Origin: Blattamonas nauphoetae
Lineage: Eukaryota > Preaxostyla > Oxymonadida
Assembly: GCA_033064195.1 (NCBI GenBank)
Contig: JARBJD010000037.1
Coordinates: 1-64,000, forward strand
Direction of reading: 5' to 3'
Length of the DNA: 64,000 nt
Shown here: positions 40,574 to 55,611 of the stretch, one piece after another
Layout of the letters: each line of letters starts with the position of its first letter
Numbering within the stretch: the first letter of the stretch is position 1
Notes under the pieces: model-generated
What the model was told of the DNA's origin: nothing
The model's database searches: none
The model's input: only the letters and a program-made list of their open reading frames with translations
Translations under genes and position numbers: made by a program

Positions 40574-41621
40574 ATGGATCCAGCAAAGTCCATAAAGGGA
40601 ACAAAGAAAACTGGAACCACCATTTGTGGTGTTGTATTCAAAGTCTGAATCAATCCAGTCTAATCCTCATTGTCGCATATCTGTTTTTCTTTCTATCTCT
40701 CGCATTATCCATGATCAATTAGGGAGGTGTTGTTCTTGGAGCTGATTCAAAGGCAACTGGTGGACATATTGTTATGGATAAATCATGCATGAAAATCCAC
40801 AAAATGACACCATCAATCTATTGTGGTGGAGCAGGTACAGCCGCTGATACGCATCACGGTTTACTGTTTCCTCTTCTTTTATCATCAATTTTTCTCTTTT
40901 TTTGTTCGATGTGACCCTTCACTACATATCACAGTAACTGCAATGATTGGCTCACAATTACGCTTACTGGAACTGAATACAGGGCGTCCAGTTCGAGTGG
41001 AAACAGCTTGCGTCAAACTCAAACGCCATCTTTTTCCGTTTGCTCGTTTTCAATCATCATTCCGTACTTCTCGTGTCGAAGATATCAAGGTTATGTTGGT
41101 GCTCATCTAATTCTTGGTGGATGCGATTTCACTGGCCCACATTTGTACAATGTTTCTAATCATGGAAGTGTTTCTCCGGAAGATTTTTCAGTGTATTCCC
41201 ATCGATTCTCGTCACTCCTCATTTTTCTTTTGTCGTGAATGATAGGATGGGATCAGGATCGTACGCAGCTGTAGGTGTGATGGAATCGAAGTATAAACCC
41301 GATATGACAGAAGAAGAAGCCATCAACCTGACTATTGAAGCAATTACTGCCGGAATTATCCACGACGAAGGAAGTGGCTTCTATGTCAACTATACAGTGA
41401 TCAGGCACGTTAAAGAATCTCCTTATGCAGAAGTCTCACACGGTTATCATGTTTCTCGTCCAGCTCCACGTCAGAAAAAGATCAAGGGACTCTTCACAAT
41501 TCCTCGAGGAGAAACGGAGATCATGAAGGAAATTGTTGTTGATTTCGCCACACAAACTAGTGAGATCACGATTGACAAGCCACACAACACACCAATCAAA
41601 CCAGTTGGATATATGCAATAG
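40574..41621 (+). CDS. PSMB7: 20S proteasome subunit beta2 (beta type 7)
   Basis: 264 residues from five exons (40574-40642, 40723-40858, 40935-41037, 41082-41192, 41246-41621). The trypsin-like catalytic subunit. Processing site [12 protein letters not shown] places the catalytic Thr1 after Gly14; Asp and Lys partners follow ([20 protein letters not shown]). Then [47 protein letters not shown] and [14 protein letters not shown] match the beta2 family, and the C-terminal arm (about 200-264) is present. The propeptide is only 14 residues, against about 43 in man. An ATG in another frame at 40531 cannot reach this frame by a credible intron, so 40574 is chosen. Confidence 0.93.
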
Positions 41622-41777
41622 TTCTCATTTCCTCATTCTCCGCAATTCTTGTTTTTCTTCATTTCAAATATTCTTCATTCTTATTGTTCATTGAAACGAC
41701 ATGATTGTCCAAAGTTTGTATTCAAGAACAAACTGATTAAATGCCCACAACAGGATTCATCTGCTCATTCACGACAT

Positions 41778-44700
41778 ATGAGCGGGCGAAAATCCGGCTT
41801 TCCAATTTCTATTCTTTCAGATGATCAGATTATAATCGATCCTTGGAAAAATTCTGATCCCGCATTGAGCAATCAATCGAATCATCCACAAAAGCAAACC
41901 ACACCTTTTCCCATCAATTCACTTCTTATCTCTCCCATCTCTCCCACTTCATCAATTCAAATTCCACTCCATGTCACTAATTCTTCCAATTCAGTGCCAT
42001 ACCTCATTACAGCAACGATACCATTCGTCCAAATTGATCACCTGTCTCATGCTTCAAGAATTGATCCTCAAAGTCTTATTACTTCGTTTCCTGAACAGAA
42101 AATTTACACATTCTTTGATTCATCTGGTCGAACACATCCATCATCCAGTGTTAGTTTCGAACAACTGGAATCCTGTTTTGGCATCTCTTCATTTCTCTCA
42201 ACAATCAACTCACTTCGTCAAAAAATGACAGACGATTTATTACGAAGCTCAGTGACAAGTGCAATGTCAAATTCAGCAGCTACATACTCTACATACGGAA
42301 CGATTGGCACGTTCTGTCTTCATGGGCAAATTGCACTAGAAGATTCACCACTCTATGTGACCAAGGACAAGGAGCTCCCCTCATCATCTCTTCCTCAAGT
42401 TTCACTTCAGTTTACAGTACAAAAATCAACTCAAGAGAAATTTCTTCTTCAAATTGATCCTCAAAAAGCTTCAACGTTTTCATCGCTTCAAGAGCCTCTT
42501 GTTGTGCTTAGTGCTCTAAACATATCTCTTACGAACCCTCAGAAAGCACACATTTCTATACCCTTTCAAACAATCCCAATCATCGCCTTTATTCTTCCAT
42601 CAATCCTAACTGTTCCACCGACCATTTCTGGACTTATCAAGCAACCAACCTCTCGCTATTCTATTCCATGTTCATTTCCAGTATTAACGACATCACTCCA
42701 TGATACTCTTATTTCAGTCTCATTCATCCCTTCGAAATCCTCCAATTGTGTCATGAACCCAAAAATAAATTCGTATACACTCCATCCACATCAAGCACAA
42801 ATGGTTGCTCTATCGTTTATTCCACATGGATCTGATGATACTGCCATTATTCAGGGGCATCTCATTCTCGATTCGTTTGATGGGACTAAACATTCGCGAG
42901 ATTGTATAATCACCAACAAATCACTTGAAAGATCCACAGAATCAAAAGAGACGGAATTTGACGAAGAAACAATTGTTTCTCTCCCTTTATCAGATGACGA
43001 AGACTCCCTCTCAAATCTCCCCAACATCACCCCCTCCACCAATCGCCGGAAATCCAACCACCAAAACGACTCATCTCTCCAGTCACTGCCATCTGCTAAA
43101 CAAACCCAGACGGACCCCATCACTCCTCAGAACCAGCGCACTCAGGATAGTCTGGCCACACCACAAACAAGAAGAACGGTCCGATCAATGGAAACCCCAG
43201 CACGTCCCCCAGCAGACGCTGTCAGAAGCACCGAAACACAGACGATCGAAATGAAGACCATTGAAACACAGACCATCCCAACACCTCGGCCCACTCAGAC
43301 GGATATTCAACCCGTTTTGGAGTCGTCGAGACAGATCGACGAGCGCAAGTCGAAACAGAAGCCTCATCGAAAATCGAGGAAGCACCGAAAACACAAACAC
43401 AGAAGACATTCATCACCGTCTCAGTCAAGTTCCTCGTCTTCGTCATCTTTTTCGTCGACGTCTCCAGCTCCTCCGACTCGGCGGACACCAACCGCATCGA
43501 AAGCACGTCCTGACGTCTCACCGAATCACACGCCATCTTCTCCCACACAATCACTCCCACCGCAGCAGAGCCGCATTGTGGAGAAGACGGACCACAAACC
43601 TCAGACAGGCAGATCTCCGAACTTGGTCTCGCCTTCTTCAACGACACGACTTCCTCCGACAGATTATCAGAGAAGGGAATCGACTCCACATCGCCTTCCG
43701 ATGCAGAACCTCTCCACTCCAAGTCCAGATCGACAAGTTCAACCACACAGGATGTCCCCTTCGACCACACTCTCGCACACACGAGCTTCATCTGGAACCC
43801 CTTCACCAATCCGACCAACATTCAAAAAGTCGATGAGTCTTTCACACTCTCTCATCCAGTTTCCACCGACCAGACCGCACCACACCACTTCACAAAACTT
43901 GACAGTCACAAACCTCACCAAATCTAAACTCGCTTTCCATCTACAAGTCGACGAAACAACTTGTGTCTCTCTCAATCGTCCCGCTCTCCCTGCTGACTCA
44001 CCGTACAAAAACTCGTCCGCTCCACGAACTCTCTCCGACGCCTTCACGTGCAACTCAACTAGCGGCCTCCTTGATTCCCAGGGACAGGAAAACCTGCTCT
44101 TCACGTTCTTCCCGTCTCAAGTCCTCGCTGGGTTCCGCCTGACCCAGAAAATGACGCTCACAGTTCAGGTTTATGGGGGGCCGTCTGTGTACGAGCAGCA
44201 ATACCCGCTGACACTCGTCGGGACATGCGAGTCTGTGGAGGATGAAGATGTTCCGAGTCCGTCAGTTCGCTTGGAGACTCAGCCGTCTTTTAACAGGCCA
44301 CCGACATTCTCTCCGTCGAGGCCGATTGATCGAGTCGATCTTCTCGCATCGCAGAAGTCAATCTCCCCTTCGAAACACGTTTTGGTGTCAACAGCTGTCC
44401 CCGACACTCCAGCAGCTCTTCCATTTCATTCGCCAGCCTCCTCCTCTGTGTATCAATCACCCCAACCGTCACCAGCACGAGCCATGGTCCAAGAGAAGAG
44501 ATGGGTGTATTGCGAAGAGACGTTCCTCTCTTTTCCTCCAACACGAGTTGGACAGGCGTCAAGTCTCAGTCTCACCATTGTGAACACATTCCCACACAGC
44601 GTGACTCTTTTTGCATCGCCACTCTCGACAGGGATCCCAAACTCGAAGGTGTTCACAGTTCCATATCGAGTTATTCCTGTCCGTCCGAATAGCTTCATTC

Positions 44701-44816
44701 GGATCAACATTGAGTTCAGACCAGATCAACGAGTTTCACACGATGGAACGCTCAGTTTTAGGACTGAGGACGGAAACACTTCTTTGAGTGTGGATGTGAG
44801 GGGAACTGGATATTGA
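41778..44816 (+). CDS. ASH-domain protein, CEP192/SPD-2-like
   Basis: 1012 residues from the first in-frame ATG (41778); the frame is open back to 41649, so an upstream exon is possible. The N-terminal third is beta-rich with Ser/Thr. A low-complexity centre (about residues 400-680) has repeated TQT/ETQT units (RSTETQTIEMKTIETQTIPT), a basic HRKSRKHRKHKHRRHSS patch and many Pro. After that come two beta-sandwich regions; the last (VYCEETFLSFPPTRVGQASS through SLSLTIVNTFPHSVTLF to GTLSFRTEDG and VRGTGY) has the pattern of ASH/MSP-type domains found in CEP192/SPD-2, hydin and other centrosome or cilium proteins. Basal-body or axoneme work is therefore likely, but the exact orthologue is uncertain. 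Confidence 0.6.
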   Translation: MSGRKSGFPISILSDDQIIIDPWKNSDPALSNQSNHPQKQTTPFPINSLLISPISPTSSIQIPLHVTNSSNSVPYLITATIPFVQIDHLSHASRIDPQSLITSFPEQKIYTFFDSSGRTHPSSSVSFEQLESCFGISSFLSTINSLRQKMTDDLLRSSVTSAMSNSAATYSTYGTIGTFCLHGQIALEDSPLYVTKDKELPSSSLPQVSLQFTVQKSTQEKFLLQIDPQKASTFSSLQEPLVVLSALNISLTNPQKAHISIPFQTIPIIAFILPSILTVPPTISGLIKQPTSRYSIPCSFPVLTTSLHDTLISVSFIPSKSSNCVMNPKINSYTLHPHQAQMVALSFIPHGSDDTAIIQGHLILDSFDGTKHSRDCIITNKSLERSTESKETEFDEETIVSLPLSDDEDSLSNLPNITPSTNRRKSNHQNDSSLQSLPSAKQTQTDPITPQNQRTQDSLATPQTRRTVRSMETPARPPADAVRSTETQTIEMKTIETQTIPTPRPTQTDIQPVLESSRQIDERKSKQKPHRKSRKHRKHKHRRHSSPSQSSSSSSSSFSSTSPAPPTRRTPTASKARPDVSPNHTPSSPTQSLPPQQSRIVEKTDHKPQTGRSPNLVSPSSTTRLPPTDYQRRESTPHRLPMQNLSTPSPDRQVQPHRMSPSTTLSHTRASSGTPSPIRPTFKKSMSLSHSLIQFPPTRPHHTTSQNLTVTNLTKSKLAFHLQVDETTCVSLNRPALPADSPYKNSSAPRTLSDAFTCNSTSGLLDSQGQENLLFTFFPSQVLAGFRLTQKMTLTVQVYGGPSVYEQQYPLTLVGTCESVEDEDVPSPSVRLETQPSFNRPPTFSPSRPIDRVDLLASQKSISPSKHVLVSTAVPDTPAALPFHSPASSSVYQSPQPSPARAMVQEKRWVYCEETFLSFPPTRVGQASSLSLTIVNTFPHSVTLFASPLSTGIPNSKVFTVPYRVIPVRPNSFIRINIEFRPDQRVSHDGTLSFRTEDGNTSLSVDVRGTGY

Positions 44817-45102
44817 TACATTGCTCGGCATATTGTATTCGAATACGGAGAGCTGAAGAATGTGGAACAATTCTTTCGGTCGTCGAACATATTATTTCCT
44901 GATTTCTAACAAATGCAGTCACTTTTGTTTTGCGGAGCACTTCTTTTTTTCGATTTTCTTGTCTTCATTCTGTTTCGGAAGTCCCCACCTTATGGGAATC
45001 ACTCAACGCACAATCCCACAATGAATGAAGCCTCATTCTTCGAGATTTAAGGCTCTTTGATGAATTGTCACAAATTCATGCCGAGATGGGTTGATCTTCA
45101 AA

Positions 45103-46590
45103 ATGGAGAAAGTCCTGAACAAGGTTGCCCCTCTTCGTTCACAGTGGGAGAAAAAAGTTATCAGCGCGACTTTGAATGATCGTGATGTTGTAGACTCTGC
45201 CCTTCTCAATGAAATTGCCTCAGCGACTCGTACAAACGCTGGATACGCTGATGTCATGGAAACTCTCTGGACAAGGATGGACCAAAAACCGAAAGATTGG
45301 AAAGTTGTTTACAAGGTCTCTTCTATTTTCTTTTTTATTACGTTCGACTTCTCCCTATCCGACTCATTCCACAGAGTCTCAATCTTGCTGAAGCATTAAT
45401 TCGCTCCGGATCGCCTCGATGTGTCGATGAACTAAAATCAAACACATATCGTCTCCACAATCTCACACGCTTCCAGTATATTAACTCAAAGCAAGTCGAT
45501 TGTGGAGTAAATGGTATCTCTTTCTGTCAAACTCACTCGTCCCTCATACTCATTCTGATCATTTTTCTTGGTCGTAGTCCGTGAAAAAGCAAAAGCATTG
45601 GTCGATGTTCTTAAGGATGAGGAACAGATCCGTGAGATGCGCCAAGATGCTCAAAGACTCGCTTCTCGAATGGCAGGAGTTGGTAGTAATCAAGCTGGAG
45701 ATCATAGATATGATTCATATCAGCCACGGGGAAGAGGTGGTTTTGATGATGAATATGAGATCCAAGAAAGACAGAGGCTACGAAGGGAAAGAGAAGAGCG
45801 AGAGAAAAGAGAAAGAGAGGCTGCAGAACGAAGAGTTGCTGAAGAACGAAGAAGAGAGGAAGAAAGAAGACGTGAAGAAGAGAGAGAACGAGAGCAAGAA
45901 GAACAACGACGCAAACAAGCTGAGATCCAGCGTCAACAAGAAGAACAACGCCGTCTTCAGCAAATGCAACAACAGCAACAATATCAACAACAACAAATGC
46001 AACAACCATTTCAACAACAACAAACTCAACCCGATCCATTCTTTTCTTTCCAGCAGACACCGCAACAGCCTTCGAACACTTCATTTTTCCCACAAAACTC
46101 TCAACAAACAGCTTTCCAACAGCCTCAACAGCAACCTCAATCATCACCGTTTCCAAGCAATGACATTTTTACCCAATATCAGCCATCTGTCCAACAACCA
46201 CCACAGCAACCACAAACATTCTTCCAACAACCTCAACCTCAATCAATTCCACAACAAACTCAACCAGCAAACCAATCACCGTTTTTCACACAAAATACTC
46301 CCCAAACCCAGCCTGTACAACCAATTCAACAAGCACCTCCTCAAAATGCAGCTGTGAACCCTGTCTTTGCAGCTTTCATGGAGTCGTCGACCCCACAACA
46401 AACACAGACTCAAGCACAACCAAAACAGGCTGATGGATTCAACTCAAACATTATTGACCTCGATAACATTGGTGATAAGAAAACAGAACAAAAACAACAA
46501 AGAGGTGCGTTTATCTCTGTAAATACTCAATCACCAATGAGTCAGCCCTATCAGCAACAATACCAGCAACCGCAACAATTTCGTTGGTGA
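45103..46590 (+). CDS. Epsin-like ENTH-domain protein
   Basis: 454 residues from three exons (45103-45315, 45375-45513, 45578-46590). The ENTH domain (about 1-140) binds phosphoinositides and bends membrane in clathrin-coated vesicle formation: VISATLNDRDVVDSALLNEI, ASATRTNAGYADVMETLW, KDWKVVYKSLNLAEALIRSG and FQYINSKQVDCGVNVREKAK. Next comes an Arg/Glu-rich helix (REREEREKREREAAERR) and a long Gln/Pro-rich tail with NPVFAAF, FFSFQQT and, near the end, NIIDLDNIGD, which resembles a clathrin-box or gamma-ear motif. No ubiquitin-interacting motif is obvious, so it is closer to epsinR or Ent3/4-type proteins. Confidence 0.88.
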
Positions 46591-46799
46591 TTTTCATCAT
46601 TTCTCTCAGCTTTTATTTCGACGATGATGAGAAAATTTCTTTTTCTGTCCACTTCACCTGACCTGTACATTTTTTGGCATTCACATATACCTTTCGTTGA
46701 TAACAGTTTTTGCCATGCTTTCTAATGCACATTCTCTTCCAAATGGAGAGAAATCAAATGAAGAATAATTTCGTGAAGTGTTCTGTATAATAAAGAAGG

Positions 46800-47419
46800 T
46801 TAGTCTGATTCCAAGCGAGAGAGAATGGATTTTATCCTAACTCCCATGAGAGGTTGCCCTCTTTTACTTTTCATTTGGAATTCTTTCGAAGATTGACGTC
46901 GTTCTCTTAGTTTTTTGTCCCGCTGTTGTTGATATTCCTCTCTCTGTTGTTGAGCAAGAGCTAATTCTTCATCTTTCTTCTTTTTGACTTCTGCATAGAC
47001 TTTTTTGGCTCTTTCATAAGTATCTGGTTTCTGTTTGGTTCGTTTTGATTTTGATGACGATTCTAGAGATGTAGAGAAATACAGATGATCAACACCGGAA
47101 AATGAGACAATACAACGAGATAGACTTTGATGGTGCTGTGATTTTGATTGTTTTTCCTCGGGATTGGTTTGAAAAACCTTTGGGTTAGATTGATGAGAAG
47201 AAATGACGGATACTTGATCATAAAATGATGATTTTGTTGCTGTCTCTTGAGGTTTGGACTCCATTTCTTTCTTGATTGCAGTAAATTTTCGGACTCTCTT
47301 CATTTTGTGATTAAACTCCCGTTTTTCTGAGCACGAGTGAATGGAGATGAATAAGAGAAAGAGAGAAAGGAAATACCCTTTCGTTGGCGATATCTCTGCT
47401 GTGGCGCATGATTGACCAT
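46800..47419 (-). CDS. FYV7/TAP26 (CCDC59)-type rRNA-processing protein
   Basis: 189 residues from two exons (47419-47377 and 47326-46800; 49 bp intron). The upstream exon (MVNHAPQQRYRQRK) splices in frame to EKREFNHKMKRVRKFTAIKK, giving the basic N-terminus usual for the family. The C-terminal half is the conserved domain: KPDTYERAKKVYAEVKKKKD, a long charged helix, and the signature KSKRGQPLMGVRIKSILSRL. Yeast Fyv7 works in 18S rRNA processing in the nucleolus. Divergent from the RRP41 gene with only 52 bp between the ATGs. Confidence 0.85.
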
Positions 47420-47471
47420 AGTTTGAACAGTGGATTCAGTTGAGAAAAAAGAAAAGTGCCCAGTATTCGTC

Positions 47472-48521
47472 ATGTTCAGACAGAAAGCTACTTCAAATGG
47501 ATTTCGATCAGATGGAAGGAAAATCGATGAGCTTCGTCTCATTCATTGCGTAGTGGGTGATCAATTAGCTTTTGATGGCTCTGCATCCTTCACAATGGGA
47601 GGAACAGAAGTTCGTGCGACTGTGACGGGCCCTCGGCAGGTGTGACATTTTCACTTTCTTTATTCACTGTAAAACGCTTCTTATTTATGATAGGATCACC
47701 AAAAATCCGGAACAAATAAAGATAGAGGGACAATTGAGACAGGATTCTTCATCTCTCCTTTTGCGCCCGTAGATCGAAAAAACTCATCACGATTTGACAA
47801 GTATCCTTCTCCTTGACAACTCTATTGCATTTCATCAACTTTTAGGAGATCAAAAGAGACTCAAGCACTTCTTATTCATCTCTTCGAATCCATCGTTATT
47901 CTTGACCAACTTCCGCGTTCTTCAATTCAAATTAACATCACTGTTATTGACTCAGATGGTAGTATGTTTTTTTCCAACTTTTTCGTTCTCATACGTCCTG
48001 TACCACTGTCTCATTATCTTGAATCCTTTCTTACGAACTCATTCTGTCATCTTTCCCTTTGTCCCACAACTGTTTTAGGTCTTCAAGCTGCAACAATCAA
48101 TGCAGCTGTTTTGGCACTTGTGAGTGCTGGCATTCCGATGAAATCTCTCGTTTCTGCTTGCGAAGTATCATTGATTGATGACGAGATATTACTCGGTATG
48201 CATCCTTCCAACTCCTTTTCTAGCCTTTTCTCTCATTTTGTTGTATCTGTCTCGTTTCATTGACCCAATTCGTCCACCAACTCTTCTGTTCGATTTTTTT
48301 CAGATCCAACACAAGATGAGACATACTTTGCTTCAGGTACTCTTTTAACAGGTCATGTAACCCATTCCAACGATATTGCACTCATGGAAAGCACAGGACA
48401 GATTCCACACGATACTCTAACTTCGATGCTCGCTCAGGCGCACCAGGGATGTGAACAAATCACAGACTTTATGGAAAAGGCTCTTCAAACATATGCAGAA
48501 TCTCTTTCTGGAGTTAGATGA
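47472..48521 (+). CDS. EXOSC4: Exosome RNase PH-like subunit RRP41 (EXOSC4)
   Basis: 240 residues from five exons (47472-47639, 47694-47800, 47846-47958, 48079-48195, 48304-48521). Core ring subunit of the RNA exosome that processes and degrades RNA 3' ends. RNase PH fold motifs: FRSDGRKIDELRLIHC, GSASFTMGGTEVRATVTGPR, LLIHLFESIVILDQLPRSSI, VIDSDGLQAATINAAVLALV and AGIPMKSLVSACEV, then a TLLTGHVTHSNDIALMESTG strand. The lack of clear phosphate-binding Arg pairs is as expected for eukaryotic rings. RRP41 is favoured over RRP46 by the SDGR start and the DGLQAATINAA motif. Confidence 0.85.
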
Positions 48522-48673
48522 AGAGAACAATAACATTGATTGAGATATTCTTCATTCTCATTTCACGACTTGACGAAAAAGTTGAACCTTCATCTAAATC
48601 ATAAGTGCAAACAGACGCCCTTGATCGACAACAAGAAGAATTAATGATTCATGGGTGAATTGAGAAATGAAGA

Positions 48674-52996
<4,323 letters not shown>

Positions 52997-53123
52997 GTTT
53001 CTTGCTTTTGAAACATTTCACGAACAAACCATTCGTAGCCCTTCGAATCTGTCAGCAAATCTGTCGTCGATTCTTTAGTTTGAATATATCGCATGAAGTG
53101 AAGCAAATGAGAAGAAAGTCGTG

Positions 53124-55510
53124 TTATATCAACCTGTGATAGAGTGTCTCGATATTCACCTCCAACGCAACAACCACAACACTTTGCATCCCAAAACGGC
53201 GCACCACATCAGGACGAACAACACCCATGACACCCACAGGCTCCGAGATGATCGGAGGTTCAGCAGCCGTGTCTGTGAGAGTGAGCATTGTCACGTTTCC
53301 TTGGACGAACGAATTTGTGTCAGTCAACCAGCGCTTGCACGATCCGCTCAGCTTGCCATCCTTCGCACACTTCCTTGAGACCTGTGAAATTGGAATCATC
53401 TGCCACACGCCTGTGGATTTATTGTTTTTCTTGTTTGCTTCGATGAGAGCGGGGATGTTCTCGTCAGCACTGACGAACGTGAATCCGAAGTGCTTGAAGA
53501 CGTGGGCAGCGAAGGGGATCATCTCCTCAACCATCACATCAGGGCCTCCGCGCAGAGCAGACAGTCGACGTTCGTTTCTCGTCCCGATGTCGCTTCGAAC
53601 TGTTCCGAGAGCGTTTGGCTCTTCGAATCCGGGCGAGACGTATTTGGACGGGGCGACGGCGACGGTTCCCTCTTCCTCTCGTTTGCTCGCACAGCACCCA
53701 CCTCCACAGATCCCGGCACAGCTGGGAACACATCCTGCCTTGTCTCCACACTTCTCGGAGTTCGCTAGGAACGACACGCTTCCTCCACAGCCTTGGAGGT
53801 CGGGAACGACAACGTCGCCGACTTCGAAGAGGCAGATGGGTTTGGAGTGGGCAGAGTTGGTTCGGAGAGAGCGGAAGAGGGAGGGGATGAGTGAAGAGCG
53901 AACACATTCCGTGTCGGCGCTCTTCCCGTTCAGAGTCGTCACGAGTCCGCATCGGCACTTGCATGTTCCGATTGGCTTGGCATCCTTCCGCAGCCAATCA
54001 GGCTCCCCAAATTCACACGCACAGGTTGGCCTGTTCATCCACAGACTGTTTTCTGCGAGCGAGGACAGTGTGAAGTTGTACATTTCGATGTATCCGCCTT
54101 GAGACGCCATTGTTCGGACAGTTGCGGTGACTTCTTCGGACAGGAGAGGGACCCCACAATCGGCGATGGGGGGATGGATGCCTGTGATTTTATCGACCCC
54201 GTATGCAATCATCACATCCTCAGCAAGGTCTGCGGGATGGATAATGTCAGCGCGGTGGGCGGGAGCGAGACAATGGATGAGACCCTTCTCTTTGTCATCT
54301 TCAGTCGCCACGACCTGTTTTCGAGAGAGAAGACCACAGATTTCAGTGGTATTGATGTTAATTCCCAATAGACCGTTGATGAAATCGGTTGTGACATCCA
54401 TTTTGTAAGGAACAAGTCGTGGGAAAGTGGTTGGACTTCCACCGTAAGCAGAGTGCTTATTGATAATATTCACCCGCTCAATGGAATCGCAATGCTTCGA
54501 GAAGAGAGTGAGGAAGGTGTTCATAACAATTGTAAGTCTTGTTAAATCAGTTCCTGTCATGTCAATGAATATGTCCTTTGTTCTTGTCGCAACACATTTT
54601 GTGTGTTCTCCATTCACGATTGGAGGGAGGGACATCAAAACTCCCTTCGAGTCACGAATTACCGGAACAAGTGGTAAGTTTTTGACGATTGGGATGTATT
54701 TTCCGAGGGGGAGTTTGTTGGCCTCGTAGTAGTCAAACCATTCTTGTGCAGTTCGATTTAATGTTCCCTCCTCAGGCATGTCCACAGTTGGAGAGTGGAG
54801 AGTTGTTTTGAGAGGGATGAAAGAGAAAGAACGAGGATCTTCTCCGCTGTACTTGAATGGTGGAACTACTGTTTCGAGATCATGAGTTCCAATGGCGACA
54901 AGGGTCCGTCTTCGACAGGCATTTTCATGTAGCTTTTCTTGAAGGTCAATGAAACGTTTGAAGATTTTTTCATCGAGACGAAGCCCTCTCATGATCGCAC
55001 CGATTGCAAATGGTCGAATGTCATTGAGCTAAACAATTGAGACAAAATGATGGTAAAGAGGAAATACATTGTCATCAACAACGAAGTCAATGGTGGCAGG
55101 CTGTGCATCCAGGAAAACTGGTTTGTCTTTCCCGAGGAAACACCGGACCTCCATCACCGCACCGTCCATTCCACTCAAATCGAATCTGATGACAACAAAA
55201 TGGAATGAAATATCTCACCAAATCCGTAAGTAACAAACCTGTTCGCTGTGTATTCAAGTTCAATTTCTGGTTCTGATGGTGCCTAGATAGATCAAAATGC
55301 TGAGGGAAAAAGATACATCGACTTGACCCTCCTCTGGTTGTCGAACTTCTGCTTCCATACCCAACTTCGCGAAGAGATCAGCGATTTCTTCATCAGCTAT
55401 GAGAAAAATGTGTTATTGAGAAAGTTAGGAGATTTAGACAAAAATATACTCATTTGTGGCTCTTCAATGGCCTTGAGAAAGTCGATTTTACTGAAGAGAA
55501 CGTGTGGCAT
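53124..55510 (-). CDS. FARSB: Cytosolic phenylalanyl-tRNA synthetase beta subunit
   Basis: 735 residues from five exons (55510-55450, 55396-55317, 55282-55239, 55185-55068, 55028-53124). Forms an alpha2beta2 enzyme with FARSA. Start MPHVLFSKIDFLKAIEEP, ADEEIADLFAKLGMEAEV, YTANRFDLSG (normally PANRYDLL), LNDIRPFAIGAIMRGL, LQEKLHENACRRRTLVAIGT and HDLETVVPPFKY, PPIVNGEHT, and B5 domain motifs (PAHRADIIHPADLAEDVMIA, YGVDKIT) follow the eukaryotic beta chain. Two Cys-rich insertions are unusual: residues of about 436-476 (CACEFGEP...TCKCRCG) and 527-547 (CGDKAGC...CAGICGGGCC), both in the catalytic-like fold. Total is about 145 residues longer than the human chain. The end matches (FGMQSVVVVALEVNIETLY). 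Confidence 0.95.
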
Positions 55511-55611
55511 TTCTTTGTTGCCTGGATTGATCAGATCATACCCATGATGAAAGATGTTTGGTCACGCAAGTTTCGAAAGTGTTTTTGGGGAGAAATATTC
55601 AAGAAGAATTG

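Noticed and set aside
43222-43821. Minus-strand 199-codon frame in the ASH-domain gene
   Set aside because: Lies wholly inside the low-complexity part of the plus-strand gene and has no recognisable motif.
45611-46156. Minus-strand hydrophobic frame opposite the epsin tail
   Set aside because: Leu/Val run is the complement of CAA/CAG glutamine codons.
53227-54102. 291-codon plus-strand frame opposite PheRS beta
   Set aside because: The minus-strand gene has clear synthetase motifs throughout this interval.
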